Source: Candidatus Dormiibacterota bacterium
Lineage (GTDB): Bacteria > Chloroflexota > Dormibacteria > Aeolococcales > Aeolococcaceae
Length of the DNA stretch: 8,815 nucleotides
Direction of reading: 5' to 3'
Assembly (NCBI GenBank): GCA_019236085.1
Contig: JAFAJR010000031.1
Location: 1-8,815 of the forward strand
Shown: positions 1-6,111 of the stretch, piece by piece
Position numbering within the stretch: the stretch's first letter is position 1
Layout: the number at the start of each line of letters is the position of its first letter
Position numbers and translations under genes: made by a program
The notes under the pieces: model-generated
Seen by the model: only the letters and a program-made list of their open reading frames with translations
Told to the model about the DNA's origin: nothing
Databases searched by the model: none

Positions 1-2
1 TG

Positions 3-2087
3 GCCGCAGGCGTGGTGCTGGGCGTGGTGCTGTCCAGCGCTGCGACCTTCGTCCTCTCTCTGTTCGCCGGCCTTAACGACGCCACCGTGTTTGCCGGCCC
101 GTTGTGGGTGGTGCTGCTCGCGCTTGCCACGTCGCGCTGGACGGGGAACCCGGCACGCCGCTGGGTGGCCACGGGGCGAGCGACATTGGCGCGCTGGTCA
201 CAGCGGCCGCCGATTGCGATGGCCGGCATCACCGTGGTCGCGCTGGTGCTGGCAGTGCTGATCTACTCCCGCACCGTCTATCAGCAGAACGGCAGCGTTC
301 TCGCCGGGTACGAGACGGTGTGGGCCGACTGGTCGCAGCACCTCAGCACCGCGTCGAGCTTCGCGATTGGCGGAAACATACCGCCGACCAACCCGCTGTT
401 CAGCGGCACGCCGCTGCTGTATCCGTTCCTCCCGGACTTCCACGCGGCCACGCTGATGACGCTGGGCCTCGACGCCGGCACCTCTCTCGCGCTGGGCAGC
501 GGCGTCCTGGCCTTCACACTCGTGCTGCTGGTGATAGCCGTCGGCCGGCGCGTCGGGCTGACGCTGGGAGCCGCTCTCATAGCCACGGCCGTGTGCCTCA
601 TCGGTGGCGGACTCGGTTTCGTCGGCGTGTTCGGCGATGCGTGCGTGGCCCACGGCTACGCCGCGTCTCAGTGCACCGTGGGTTACATCGTCTCGCACCC
701 CGGTGACGGCCTCGGCATCCTTGCCGGGACGCTGCACGACCTTCCCGGTGTGATCGCAGCGCAGCCCCGCGCCTACGACGGGCTGCTCAGCACGCCGGCC
801 ACGTCGGTGCTGCCCAACCAGCAGTGGTACACCCCGCTCTTCGCGTGGTGGCTGCCGCAGCGATCGATGCTGTACGGCTTCGACCTTGCACTCACGGTGC
901 TCCTGTTGGTGTTCGCCGGCCTGCAATCGCGGCTGCGCGCCTGGACGGCGTTCGCCGTGGCCGCGGTGGGACTCGGCGTGATGCCGCTGGTGCATGCTCA
1001 GACGCTGTTCGCGCTTGCGGTGTTGCTCACAGTACTTGCGCTCTTCAACCGCAGGCGGGAGTGGATTGCATTGGGTGCTGTGGCGGTGCTGCTGGCGGCG
1101 CCTCGCTTGGTCCAGATCGCGCTGGCGCCGCACGGCTCGGTGGCGGGCGCAGACGTGTATCCCTACTACGAGCCGGGATGGGAGGCGAATGCGTCCGATC
1201 ACCTGGCGCTCACCGCCGCCAACACACCCGCCGCGGTGGGCAAGGCTGCGTCGCTGCTGCTGTCGCCGCAGTGGTGGGGTTTCTGGGTGGCCAACCTGGG
1301 CCTTGCGTTGCCGCTGTGCGTGGTGGTGAGCATCGGACTCCTGGCCGGCCGCGCCGGTGGAAGGCTCGGTGCCGCTGGTGCACGTTTCACGGGCTTCGTG
1401 CCCCGGTCACTGCTCGAGCTGCTGTGCGGCGCGATGATCGTGTTCGCCCTCTGTGACGTGGTGGTGTTCCAGAGCTGGGACTGGGACAACACCAAGCTGC
1501 TGGTGTACTGGTATCTGGTCGCCGGCATGCTCGCCGCAGCACTGGCGTCGCATTGGTGGCGGCGTGGCGCCTGGCGCACGGTCGCCTCGGTGCTCATACC
1601 TACGACGATGCTGCTCACCGGTGCTGTGGTGATGCTGCGGCTGCTGCCCTGGACACCACCCCAGGACTCGGTGACGGGCCCGTACAGCATCGCCAGCGCC
1701 GACGAGGTGGCGATGGCGCGTGAGGTCGCCGCGGCCACCCCGGGCAACGCGGTGTTCCTCACCTTCGGCCGGCCCAACGATCCGCTGCTCGCCGTGGCGG
1801 GCCGCACCTCGGTCATGGGCTATTACGGCTGGCTGTGGAGCTACGGCACCGACTTCGGCACACGCATCGGCGACGTGCAGCAGCTGTACCAGGGTTGCAG
1901 CGGCACGCCATGCGATGTGAGCGAGTTGCTGCACGAGTACCACGTCAGCTACGTGGAGATCGACGACCGGGTCACGGACTCCGGCGCGATAACGCAGTCG
2001 GTCAATGCAGCGTGGTGGGCGAGCCAGGGATTCCCCGTGGTGGCCCGCTCGGTGCACATCACCGTCTACGACGTGCGCTCGGCGTGA
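3..2087 (+). CDS. Polytopic GT-C-like membrane glycosyltransferase, 5' end outside window
   Basis: A very hydrophobic protein that probably transfers sugars from a lipid carrier at the outer face of the membrane. The frame is open to the window edge; a GTG at 12 is the first possible start, but hydrophobic codons precede it, so the gene is probably truncated. Numbering from that GTG gives 691 residues with roughly ten or more membrane segments (for example 69-85, 162-178, 289-303, 311-345, 351-371, 427-445, 497-512, 522-545). The first large loop has D106-W-S-Q-H110, the kind of acidic loop motif found in GT-C enzymes. A conserved-looking W489-D-W-D-N-T-K segment precedes a late helix. A soluble tail (about 550-691) includes GYYGWLWSYG at 603-612. 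This resembles uncharacterised actinobacterial and chloroflexal GT-C proteins of the DUF2298 type. The general class is fairly secure; substrate and exact family are not. Confidence 0.6.
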   Translation, partial: AAGVVLGVVLSSAATFVLSLFAGLNDATVFAGPLWVVLLALATSRWTGNPARRWVATGRATLARWSQRPPIAMAGITVVALVLAVLIYSRTVYQQNGSVLAGYETVWADWSQHLSTASSFAIGGNIPPTNPLFSGTPLLYPFLPDFHAATLMTLGLDAGTSLALGSGVLAFTLVLLVIAVGRRVGLTLGAALIATAVCLIGGGLGFVGVFGDACVAHGYAASQCTVGYIVSHPGDGLGILAGTLHDLPGVIAAQPRAYDGLLSTPATSVLPNQQWYTPLFAWWLPQRSMLYGFDLALTVLLLVFAGLQSRLRAWTAFAVAAVGLGVMPLVHAQTLFALAVLLTVLALFNRRREWIALGAVAVLLAAPRLVQIALAPHGSVAGADVYPYYEPGWEANASDHLALTAANTPAAVGKAASLLLSPQWWGFWVANLGLALPLCVVVSIGLLAGRAGGRLGAAGARFTGFVPRSLLELLCGAMIVFALCDVVVFQSWDWDNTKLLVYWYLVAGMLAAALASHWWRRGAWRTVASVLIPTTMLLTGAVVMLRLLPWTPPQDSVTGPYSIASADEVAMAREVAAATPGNAVFLTFGRPNDPLLAVAGRTSVMGYYGWLWSYGTDFGTRIGDVQQLYQGCSGTPCDVSELLHEYHVSYVEIDDRVTDSGAITQSVNAAWWASQGFPVVARSVHITVYDVRSA

Positions 2088-3184
2088 CCGCCGCACGCAG
2101 CTCATGGCGCGGTGTCATCGCGCCGCTGGTCAGCTCTCGTGTGGTCATCGCCGGCGCGGTGCTCCTCACCATCACCGTCGTGGTTCCCACAATCGGGATC
2201 GGCAACGCCGGATCCGACCTGGTGCAGTGGGATGCGCAGTCCTACATGGCGATCGCCGGGCACGGATACCCGGCCACACCGTCGTATCTCGACGCGTTCC
2301 TGCCGGGGTTTCCGCTGCTCGTGCGTGCTGCGTCGTTCGTGACGCAGGACGTTGTCAGTGCTGCGCTGCTGGTGTGCCTGGCCGCGGAGGCATTTGCCCT
2401 GTACTTCGTCAGCCGTATGGTCGCTGCGGAACGCGATGCGAAGGCGGCGCGGTTCGCGGCGCTCCTCCTCGCGTTCGCGCCGACCGCCGTATTCCTCACC
2501 GCACCCTTCACCGAAGCACCGTTCATCGCCGCCGCTGCCGCCGCGCTGTTCTGGGGGCGTCAGGGACGGGCAGCTGCGTCCTGCAGCTCGGCGGCCGTGG
2601 CGGTGGCGCTGCGCGTAACCGGGCTGGCGCTGCTCCCCGCGCTCGCACTCGAGCTCCTGCTGCGCTCGCGGTGGCGAGCGAACCGAGACCTGCTCTGGCT
2701 GGCGCTGATCCCCCTGCCGCTCGTCGTCTACTGTGCCTACATGGCGATGCACAGCGGCGACGCGCTGGCGATCTTCCACGCCGAGTCCTCACCGTCATTC
2801 GGCCAGGCACCGGCGTGGCCGTGGAACGGCCTCGCCACGAGCTGGAACACCATGGTCGCCACGTCGGACGGCGAGGTGCGTTCAATCTTCGCTCGCGAGA
2901 TCGCGTTCGGACTCCTCGGGCTGGCCGCCTGCGCCGGCATGTGGGTCTCGCACCGGATCCCGCGTTCGTTCGCGCTGTACTGCAGCATCGCCTGGTTGAT
3001 GACGGCGTCGCTCTCGTTCTGGCGCTCCGAGCCGCGCTACATCCTCGCGCTCTTCCCGGCGCTGCTGCTGACAGTTGACCTCACCGCGCCATTCCGCGTT
3101 GCTCGCCCCGCGATGGTTGCGGCAAGCGCGGTGCTGATGTGCCTGGGCACGGTTGTCTTCGCTGAGGGACGGTGGCTGGGGTGA
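2084..3184 (+). CDS. PIG-V-like GT-C mannosyltransferase
   Basis: Predicted 366-residue integral membrane glycosyltransferase resembling the bacterial PIG-V/COG5542 group, which in eukaryotes transfers mannose from dolichol-phosphate-mannose. A bacterial counterpart would use a polyprenyl-phosphate sugar at the outer face of the membrane. Visible motifs are WDAQSY at 49-54, in the first loop where the family's catalytic acid lies, then FLPGFPLL at 72-79, FAPTAVFLTAPFTEAPF at 131-147, RVTGLALLPAL at 177-187 and a late SEPRYILALFP at 315-325. About eight hydrophobic helices can be drawn. The start is GTG at 2084, which shares bases with the preceding TGA (GTGA). A longer in-frame start at 1835 would overlap the upstream gene by some 250 bases and is unlikely. 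There is no clear Shine-Dalgarno, so translational coupling is probable. Mannose as substrate is by analogy only. Confidence 0.7.
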   Translation: MTAARSSWRGVIAPLVSSRVVIAGAVLLTITVVVPTIGIGNAGSDLVQWDAQSYMAIAGHGYPATPSYLDAFLPGFPLLVRAASFVTQDVVSAALLVCLAAEAFALYFVSRMVAAERDAKAARFAALLLAFAPTAVFLTAPFTEAPFIAAAAAALFWGRQGRAAASCSSAAVAVALRVTGLALLPALALELLLRSRWRANRDLLWLALIPLPLVVYCAYMAMHSGDALAIFHAESSPSFGQAPAWPWNGLATSWNTMVATSDGEVRSIFAREIAFGLLGLAACAGMWVSHRIPRSFALYCSIAWLMTASLSFWRSEPRYILALFPALLLTVDLTAPFRVARPAMVAASAVLMCLGTVVFAEGRWLG

Positions 3185-4029
3185 ACGTCGACGCGCACGT
3201 GCACATCCTGGCGGCGTCGTTGCGCGACAGGCGAGACGAGATCGCCGCCGGCGACGCGTGGTTCGCGATGTGCCACACGGCGCAGCGCGCCATCGCCACT
3301 GCCGACGAGCTGTTCAGCGAGATGGAACGCGCAGAGATCGACCACGCTGTGTGCTTGGGCTGGCCGTTTGCCGACCGGGCGCTGCGTGAGGCGAGCAATG
3401 AGCACCTGGCTGCGCTGCAGCAGCAGCACCCGCAGCGCATCACGGCGTTCGGCATCGTCAACCCGGCGTCTGCCGACACCGAGGCTGAGCTGCGCCGCTG
3501 CGCGGAGCGCGGGCTGCGCGGCATCGGGGAGCTCAACTGCGACGCGCAACAGTTTTCGTTGGAGGACGATCGCGTGGCAGCCGCAGCGACGCTGAGCGTC
3601 GAACTGGGGCTGATCTGGAATTTGCACTGCTCAGAGCCCGTGGGTCACGACTACGCAGGCAAGGGCACGACGACGCCGGACCGGGTGGCCAGGTTCGCCA
3701 TCCGCAATGCATCGCTGCAGCTGATATGCGCGCACCTCGGTGGCGGCCTCCCGTTCTTCGCGCACATGCCGGAGGTGGCGCAGCTCTGCCGACGCCTGTG
3801 GTTCGACACGGCCGCGGTCCCGTTCCTGTACGAACCTTCGGCCTATCGCACGGTGGCCGAGCTGTGTGGCGCCGACCGTCTGCTCTTCGGCTCCGACTAT
3901 CCGCTGCTGAATGCCGACCGCTACCGCGCTGCGCTGAATGCGACGGGCATCGACGCCGGCAGCCTGCAGCTGGTGATGGGTGACAACGCGGCCGCACTGC
4001 TACGTCTCGCTTCCGTAACGTCAACGTAG
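3181..4029 (+). CDS. Metal-dependent amidohydrolase (amidohydrolase 2 / COG2159 family)
   Basis: A 282-residue soluble TIM-barrel hydrolase of the amidohydrolase-2 type, whose members hydrolyse or decarboxylate small organic acids, lactones or amides. Metal-ligand positions are visible: H6-V-H8 right after the start, E117 in GIGEL, H149 in NLHC, H185 in CAHLGGG, and D239 in LFGSDYP. All are in the usual order, so the enzyme looks intact. I chose GTG 3181 over GTG 3172. Only 3181 gives a normal distance to the GAGGGA at 3164-3169, it overlaps the previous TGA as GTGA, and it places the HxH motif at the usual N-terminal position. It lies between a membrane glycosyltransferase and a cytosolic one, so a role on a sugar-acid or acylated precursor is possible, but nothing in the sequence identifies the substrate. 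The family is secure; the reaction is unknown. Confidence 0.85.
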   Translation: MNVDAHVHILAASLRDRRDEIAAGDAWFAMCHTAQRAIATADELFSEMERAEIDHAVCLGWPFADRALREASNEHLAALQQQHPQRITAFGIVNPASADTEAELRRCAERGLRGIGELNCDAQQFSLEDDRVAAAATLSVELGLIWNLHCSEPVGHDYAGKGTTTPDRVARFAIRNASLQLICAHLGGGLPFFAHMPEVAQLCRRLWFDTAAVPFLYEPSAYRTVAELCGADRLLFGSDYPLLNADRYRAALNATGIDAGSLQLVMGDNAAALLRLASVTST

Positions 4030-4040
4030 CGCATCGGCCA

Positions 4041-4063
4041 GGGCTTCGTGCGGTGCACGGCCC
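4041..4063 (+). terminator. GC-rich hairpin just after the amidohydrolase stop
   Basis: GGGC (4041-4044) pairs with GCCC (4060-4063), and CGTGC (4047-4051) pairs with GCACG (4055-4059). This leaves a two-base TT bulge and a GGT loop. The hairpin begins 12 bases after the TAG. A second one follows at once: GCCC 4070-4073 with GGGC 4077-4080, extended by C-G and U-G pairs. Neither has a U tract, so a terminator role is weak, and short hairpins are common by chance in GC-rich DNA. Confidence 0.25.
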
Positions 4064-4111
4064 CAGACTGCCCGGTGGGCGGAGATCCCGGCGCCCGCCA
4101 GCCGGCCTTCG

Positions 4112-4181
4112 CCCCTCATATGCGTCAGGAGGGCGGGGACCTTCGGGTCCCCGCCGCGGCGCAGCTCCAACTGCTGAGGGG
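4112..4181 (+). promoter_or_regulatory. Nested leader hairpin with UUCG tetraloop that would cover the ribosome binding site
   Basis: The core is a perfect 10-bp stem, GGCGGGGACC (4132-4141) with GGTCCCCGCC (4146-4155), closed by TTCG. As + strand RNA this is C(UUCG)G, an exceptionally stable tetraloop; the minus-strand loop would be CGAA, so the + strand is the likely functional one. GGAG (4128-4131) can pair with CTCC (4165-4168), stacking below the core after an asymmetric internal loop. Outside that, CCCCTCA (4112-4118) is fully complementary to TGAGGGG (4175-4181), which contains the GAGGGG Shine-Dalgarno of the glycosyltransferase. No U tract follows, so a classical intrinsic terminator is less likely than a leader that controls translation or a 5' stabiliser. 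The pairing is seen directly; the function is inferred. Confidence 0.5.
4176..4181 (+). promoter_or_regulatory. Shine-Dalgarno GAGGGG deciding the glycosyltransferase start
   Basis: GAGGGG lies seven bases before GTG 4189. This favours that start over the upstream in-frame candidates GTG 4048 and ATG 4120. Starting at either of those would translate through the perfect UUCG hairpin and add a Pro/Gly/Gln-rich extension that does not look like part of the fold. Confidence 0.7.
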
Positions 4182-4188
4182 TGCACAC

Positions 4189-5544
4189 GTGGTCACGTCG
4201 GCAGACGGTCTGCACGGCATCGCAAACTGTGGCCCCGTGTTCACCGCCGACACCCTCGAGGTGGTCATGGTCTCCTTCGAGGGGCCGGACCAGTACAGCC
4301 AGGCAGGCGGCCTCGGTGTGCGGGCTCGCGAGATGTGCCGCGCCTTCGCCGCCGCGGGGTTCACGACGACGCTGGTGTTCGTCGGCGACCCGACCAAGCC
4401 CTTCGAGGAGATGGACGCCGGCGTCAAGCTGGTGCGCTGGGCGCAGGACGTCAGCCGCCGCTATCTGGCCGGGGTGTACGACGGCGAGCTGGCCAAGCTC
4501 GCCGCGCTGTCGGCAACGCTGCCCGATTACCTGGTGCGCCAGGTCGTGCGTCCTGCGGTGGAGCGTGGCAGGGTGGTGGCGGTGCTCTGCGAGGAATGGC
4601 ACACAGCCACCTTCTGCCGGGATCTGTCAGACCGCCTCTACCGCGAAGGCGTGCGCAACCGCACGGTGCTGCTGTGGAACGCCAACAACCTGTTCGGCTT
4701 CGAGGGGATCGACTGGGAGGCGCTGAGCTTCACGTCGTCGATCACCACGGTGAGCCGCTACATGAAGCACCTCATGTGGCCCTACGGGGTGAACGCCGTG
4801 GTGGTGCCCAACGGCATCCCCGAGAGCGCCCTGGAACCGCAGGACCAGCGCAACGTGAGGGCGATCCGCGCGGCTGCCGGCACTCCCTGCCTGGCGTTCA
4901 AGATCGGCCGCTTCAGTGCCGACAAGCGCTGGCACCAGGCAGTCGCCGCCATCGCCGTGCTGCGCTCCGAGGGCATCCCGGCGCGGCTGCTGATGCGCGG
5001 CGGCATCGAGCCGTTCGGCCTCGAGGTGCTCAACTTCGCGCGGGGCGTCGGGCTCCGCGTCGTCGACTGGTACGAACCGGTGGAGGACGCGGGGGGCGTG
5101 GTCGCCGCGCTCGCCGGGACCGACGGCGCCGCGATCATCAACCTGGGCCGGTTCCTCCCCGATGCCGTCATCGCCGAGGTGAACGCAGCCGCCACGGCGG
5201 TGCTGGCCAACTCCGGCCATGAGCCGTTCGGCCTGGTGGGCCTCGAAGCGATGGCAGCCGGCGGCGTGGCGATGGTCGGCGCCACCGGTGAGGACTACGC
5301 CCGCCCGTACGGCAACGCGGTGGTGGTCGAGACCGACGATCCGAACGAGGTGGCCAGCGCGCTGCGCGGCCTGGTCGAGCAACCGCGGCTGGCGGACCGG
5401 CTCCGCGACGCCGGACGGCGCGACGCCGCCGACTTCGCCTGGCCGCTGGTGCTCGACGGATTGCTCGAACGCCTGCGGTTCATGTGCCTGCATCAGCGCG
5501 TGCTCCTGCCGGACGGCGTCCCGGTCTCGGCCGGGGCACGGTGA
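4189..5544 (+). CDS. GT-B glycosyltransferase, GT4/GT5-like
   Basis: A 451-residue cytosolic retaining glycosyltransferase with a two-Rossmann GT-B fold, transferring sugar from a nucleotide donor. The N-terminal domain opens with EVVMVSFEGP (24-33) and a glycine loop QAGGLGVR (38-45), comparable to the KxGGL donor loop of glycogen synthases. EEWHTA (135-140) matches the DWHTA motif of GT5, NANNLFGFEG is at 164-173 and TVSRYMKHL at 187-195. The C-terminal domain has VVPNGI (205-210), KIGRFSADKRW (238-248) and the EX7E motif E345...E353 in HEPFGLVGLEAMAAG. The lysine of the glycogen-synthase loop is replaced by Q38, which argues against simple GlgA function. Later GT4 members use varied donors, so the donor is not assignable. 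The stop overlaps the next GTG. Confidence 0.85.
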   Translation: MVTSADGLHGIANCGPVFTADTLEVVMVSFEGPDQYSQAGGLGVRAREMCRAFAAAGFTTTLVFVGDPTKPFEEMDAGVKLVRWAQDVSRRYLAGVYDGELAKLAALSATLPDYLVRQVVRPAVERGRVVAVLCEEWHTATFCRDLSDRLYREGVRNRTVLLWNANNLFGFEGIDWEALSFTSSITTVSRYMKHLMWPYGVNAVVVPNGIPESALEPQDQRNVRAIRAAAGTPCLAFKIGRFSADKRWHQAVAAIAVLRSEGIPARLLMRGGIEPFGLEVLNFARGVGLRVVDWYEPVEDAGGVVAALAGTDGAAIINLGRFLPDAVIAEVNAAATAVLANSGHEPFGLVGLEAMAAGGVAMVGATGEDYARPYGNAVVVETDDPNEVASALRGLVEQPRLADRLRDAGRRDAADFAWPLVLDGLLERLRFMCLHQRVLLPDGVPVSAGAR

Positions 5545-5696
5545 GCGACTCGGTGCTGTCCCGGCGCCGCGAGGAGCTTGGCCTCGATGACCAGACGGTC
5601 GCGCAATGGGAGGCGCAGGTGGCGCCCGACGTCGTCGCCGCGGTGCTCGCCTCGCTGATCCGCTTCGAAGACGCGCTGGCCGAGCTGTCGCGGTGA
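5541..5696 (+). CDS. Unrecognised 51-residue acidic/helical small protein
   Basis: I do not recognise this protein. The start GTG at 5541 lies in GTGA with the glycosyltransferase stop, and its own TGA overlaps the next GTG in the same way, so it is locked into a translational chain. It opens with MSDSVLSRRREELGL, is rich in Glu, Asp, Ala, Val and Leu, and has no signal peptide, membrane segment or cysteine. Residues 17-51 could form one or two amphipathic helices. Double overlap on both sides and unbroken coding texture support a real gene. Its position directly before a Doc-like gene matches the usual order of antitoxin and toxin, but no Phd or other antitoxin motif is visible, so a partner role is only a hypothesis. 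Confidence 0.4.
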   Translation: MSDSVLSRRREELGLDDQTVAQWEAQVAPDVVAAVLASLIRFEDALAELSR

Positions 5697-6061
5697 GCGC
5701 GGCGGCGCTCAGCGAAGCCGATCTGCGCTTCGTGAACCTGGTGGCATCGCGCCGCTTTCACGGCGTCGACCCGGCGCCGCCGGGCGATGTCGCGGCGGTC
5801 CTCATCGCCGCCGAGCGGGCCACGGCGTTCGAGCGCGCCGCGGCGCTGGCGCGCGAGCTGCTGCAGCGCGGGGTGTTCGCGACGGCAGCGGCAGAAACAG
5901 CGTTGCTCGCCATGCTCTGCCGGCTCGCAGCTGACGGCTACGACCTGGTGGCGCCGCAGGGAGCGGTGGTGGGCATGGTGCGCGGCCTGGCGGAGGGAAG
6001 CGTCGACGAGCGCACCGTGGCCCGCTGGCTCCAGGACCGTGCTGTGCCGAGAGCCGCCTGA
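5693..6061 (+). CDS. Fic/Doc-like protein lacking the catalytic Fic motif
   Basis: A 122-residue, mostly helical soluble protein. The start GTG 5693 overlaps the preceding TGA. Compared by eye with phage P1 Doc (about 126 residues), the second half lines up: LLQRG...FATAAAETALLAMLCRLAADGYDL (57-85) against the Fic motif helix and the following NGY-type turn, then GLAEGSVDERTVARWL (98-113) against the C-terminal AxGEIS...VAxxL segment. The catalytic HxFxDxNKRT becomes G60-V-F-A-T-A-A-A-E68-T, so His, Asp, Asn, Lys and Arg are gone while F62 and T69-A-L remain. If the fold is right it cannot phosphorylate or AMPylate targets. It may act as a binding or scaffold protein with its neighbours. Alternative: an unrelated all-helical protein. 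The gene itself is well supported; the family call is moderate. Confidence 0.5.
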   Translation: MSAAALSEADLRFVNLVASRRFHGVDPAPPGDVAAVLIAAERATAFERAAALARELLQRGVFATAAAETALLAMLCRLAADGYDLVAPQGAVVGMVRGLAEGSVDERTVARWLQDRAVPRAA

Positions 6062-6064
6062 CCG

Positions 6065-6077
6065 TATCCTTATCAAT
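6065..6077 (+). promoter_or_regulatory. AT-rich patch, possible -10 region before the fusion gene
   Basis: TATCCT (6065-6070) followed by TATCAAT lies in the only AT-rich spot between the Doc-like gene and the pyrophosphorylase gene, about 40 bases before its start. A -10-like hexamer here would give an independent transcript. There is no convincing -35 sequence at 16-18 bases upstream, so this is weak. Confidence 0.2.
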
Positions 6078-6100
6078 GATGCGGCTGGGCCCGCGCGACT

Positions 6101-6105
6101 GGAGG
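6101..6105 (+). promoter_or_regulatory. Shine-Dalgarno GGAGG of the fusion gene
   Basis: GGAGG sits six bases before GTG 6112 and fixes that start, which also places the nucleotide-binding loop right at the N-terminus as the family requires. A strong separate site here contrasts with the overlapping starts upstream and implies independent translation initiation. Confidence 0.8.
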
Positions 6106-6111
6106 TAGCGG

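Noticed and set aside
198..1202. Long minus-strand reading frame opposite the first membrane protein
   Set aside because: It is rich in Arg, His and Gln with no recognisable motif, a typical shadow of GC-rich coding sequence. The + strand frame has clear membrane segments and family motifs.
1835..2083. Upstream ATG extension of the PIG-V-like protein
   Set aside because: It overlaps about 250 bases of a clearly coding frame and encodes Arg/His-rich sequence. The GTGA overlap at 2084 gives a normal N-terminus.
4132..4155. Classical rho-independent terminator
   Set aside because: The stem is strong, but the following bases are GCGGCGCAGC with no U run, and the flanking pairing reaches the next gene's ribosome binding site. 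A leader function seems likelier.
4048..4188. N-terminal extension of the GT-B protein from GTG 4048 or ATG 4120
   Set aside because: It would be translated through the perfect UUCG hairpin, it has no fold-like features, and GTG 4189 has an ideal Shine-Dalgarno.
4030..4188. tRNA or known riboswitch
   Set aside because: No T-loop consensus, CCA-like acceptor stem or anticodon arm could be drawn on either strand, and no riboswitch class was recognised by eye. An unrecognised RNA remains possible and is listed as a finding.
4627..5493. Minus-strand 288-codon frame opposite the GT-B gene
   Set aside because: The composition is low-complexity His/Gly/Gln/Arg, and the opposite strand carries an unmistakable glycosyltransferase.
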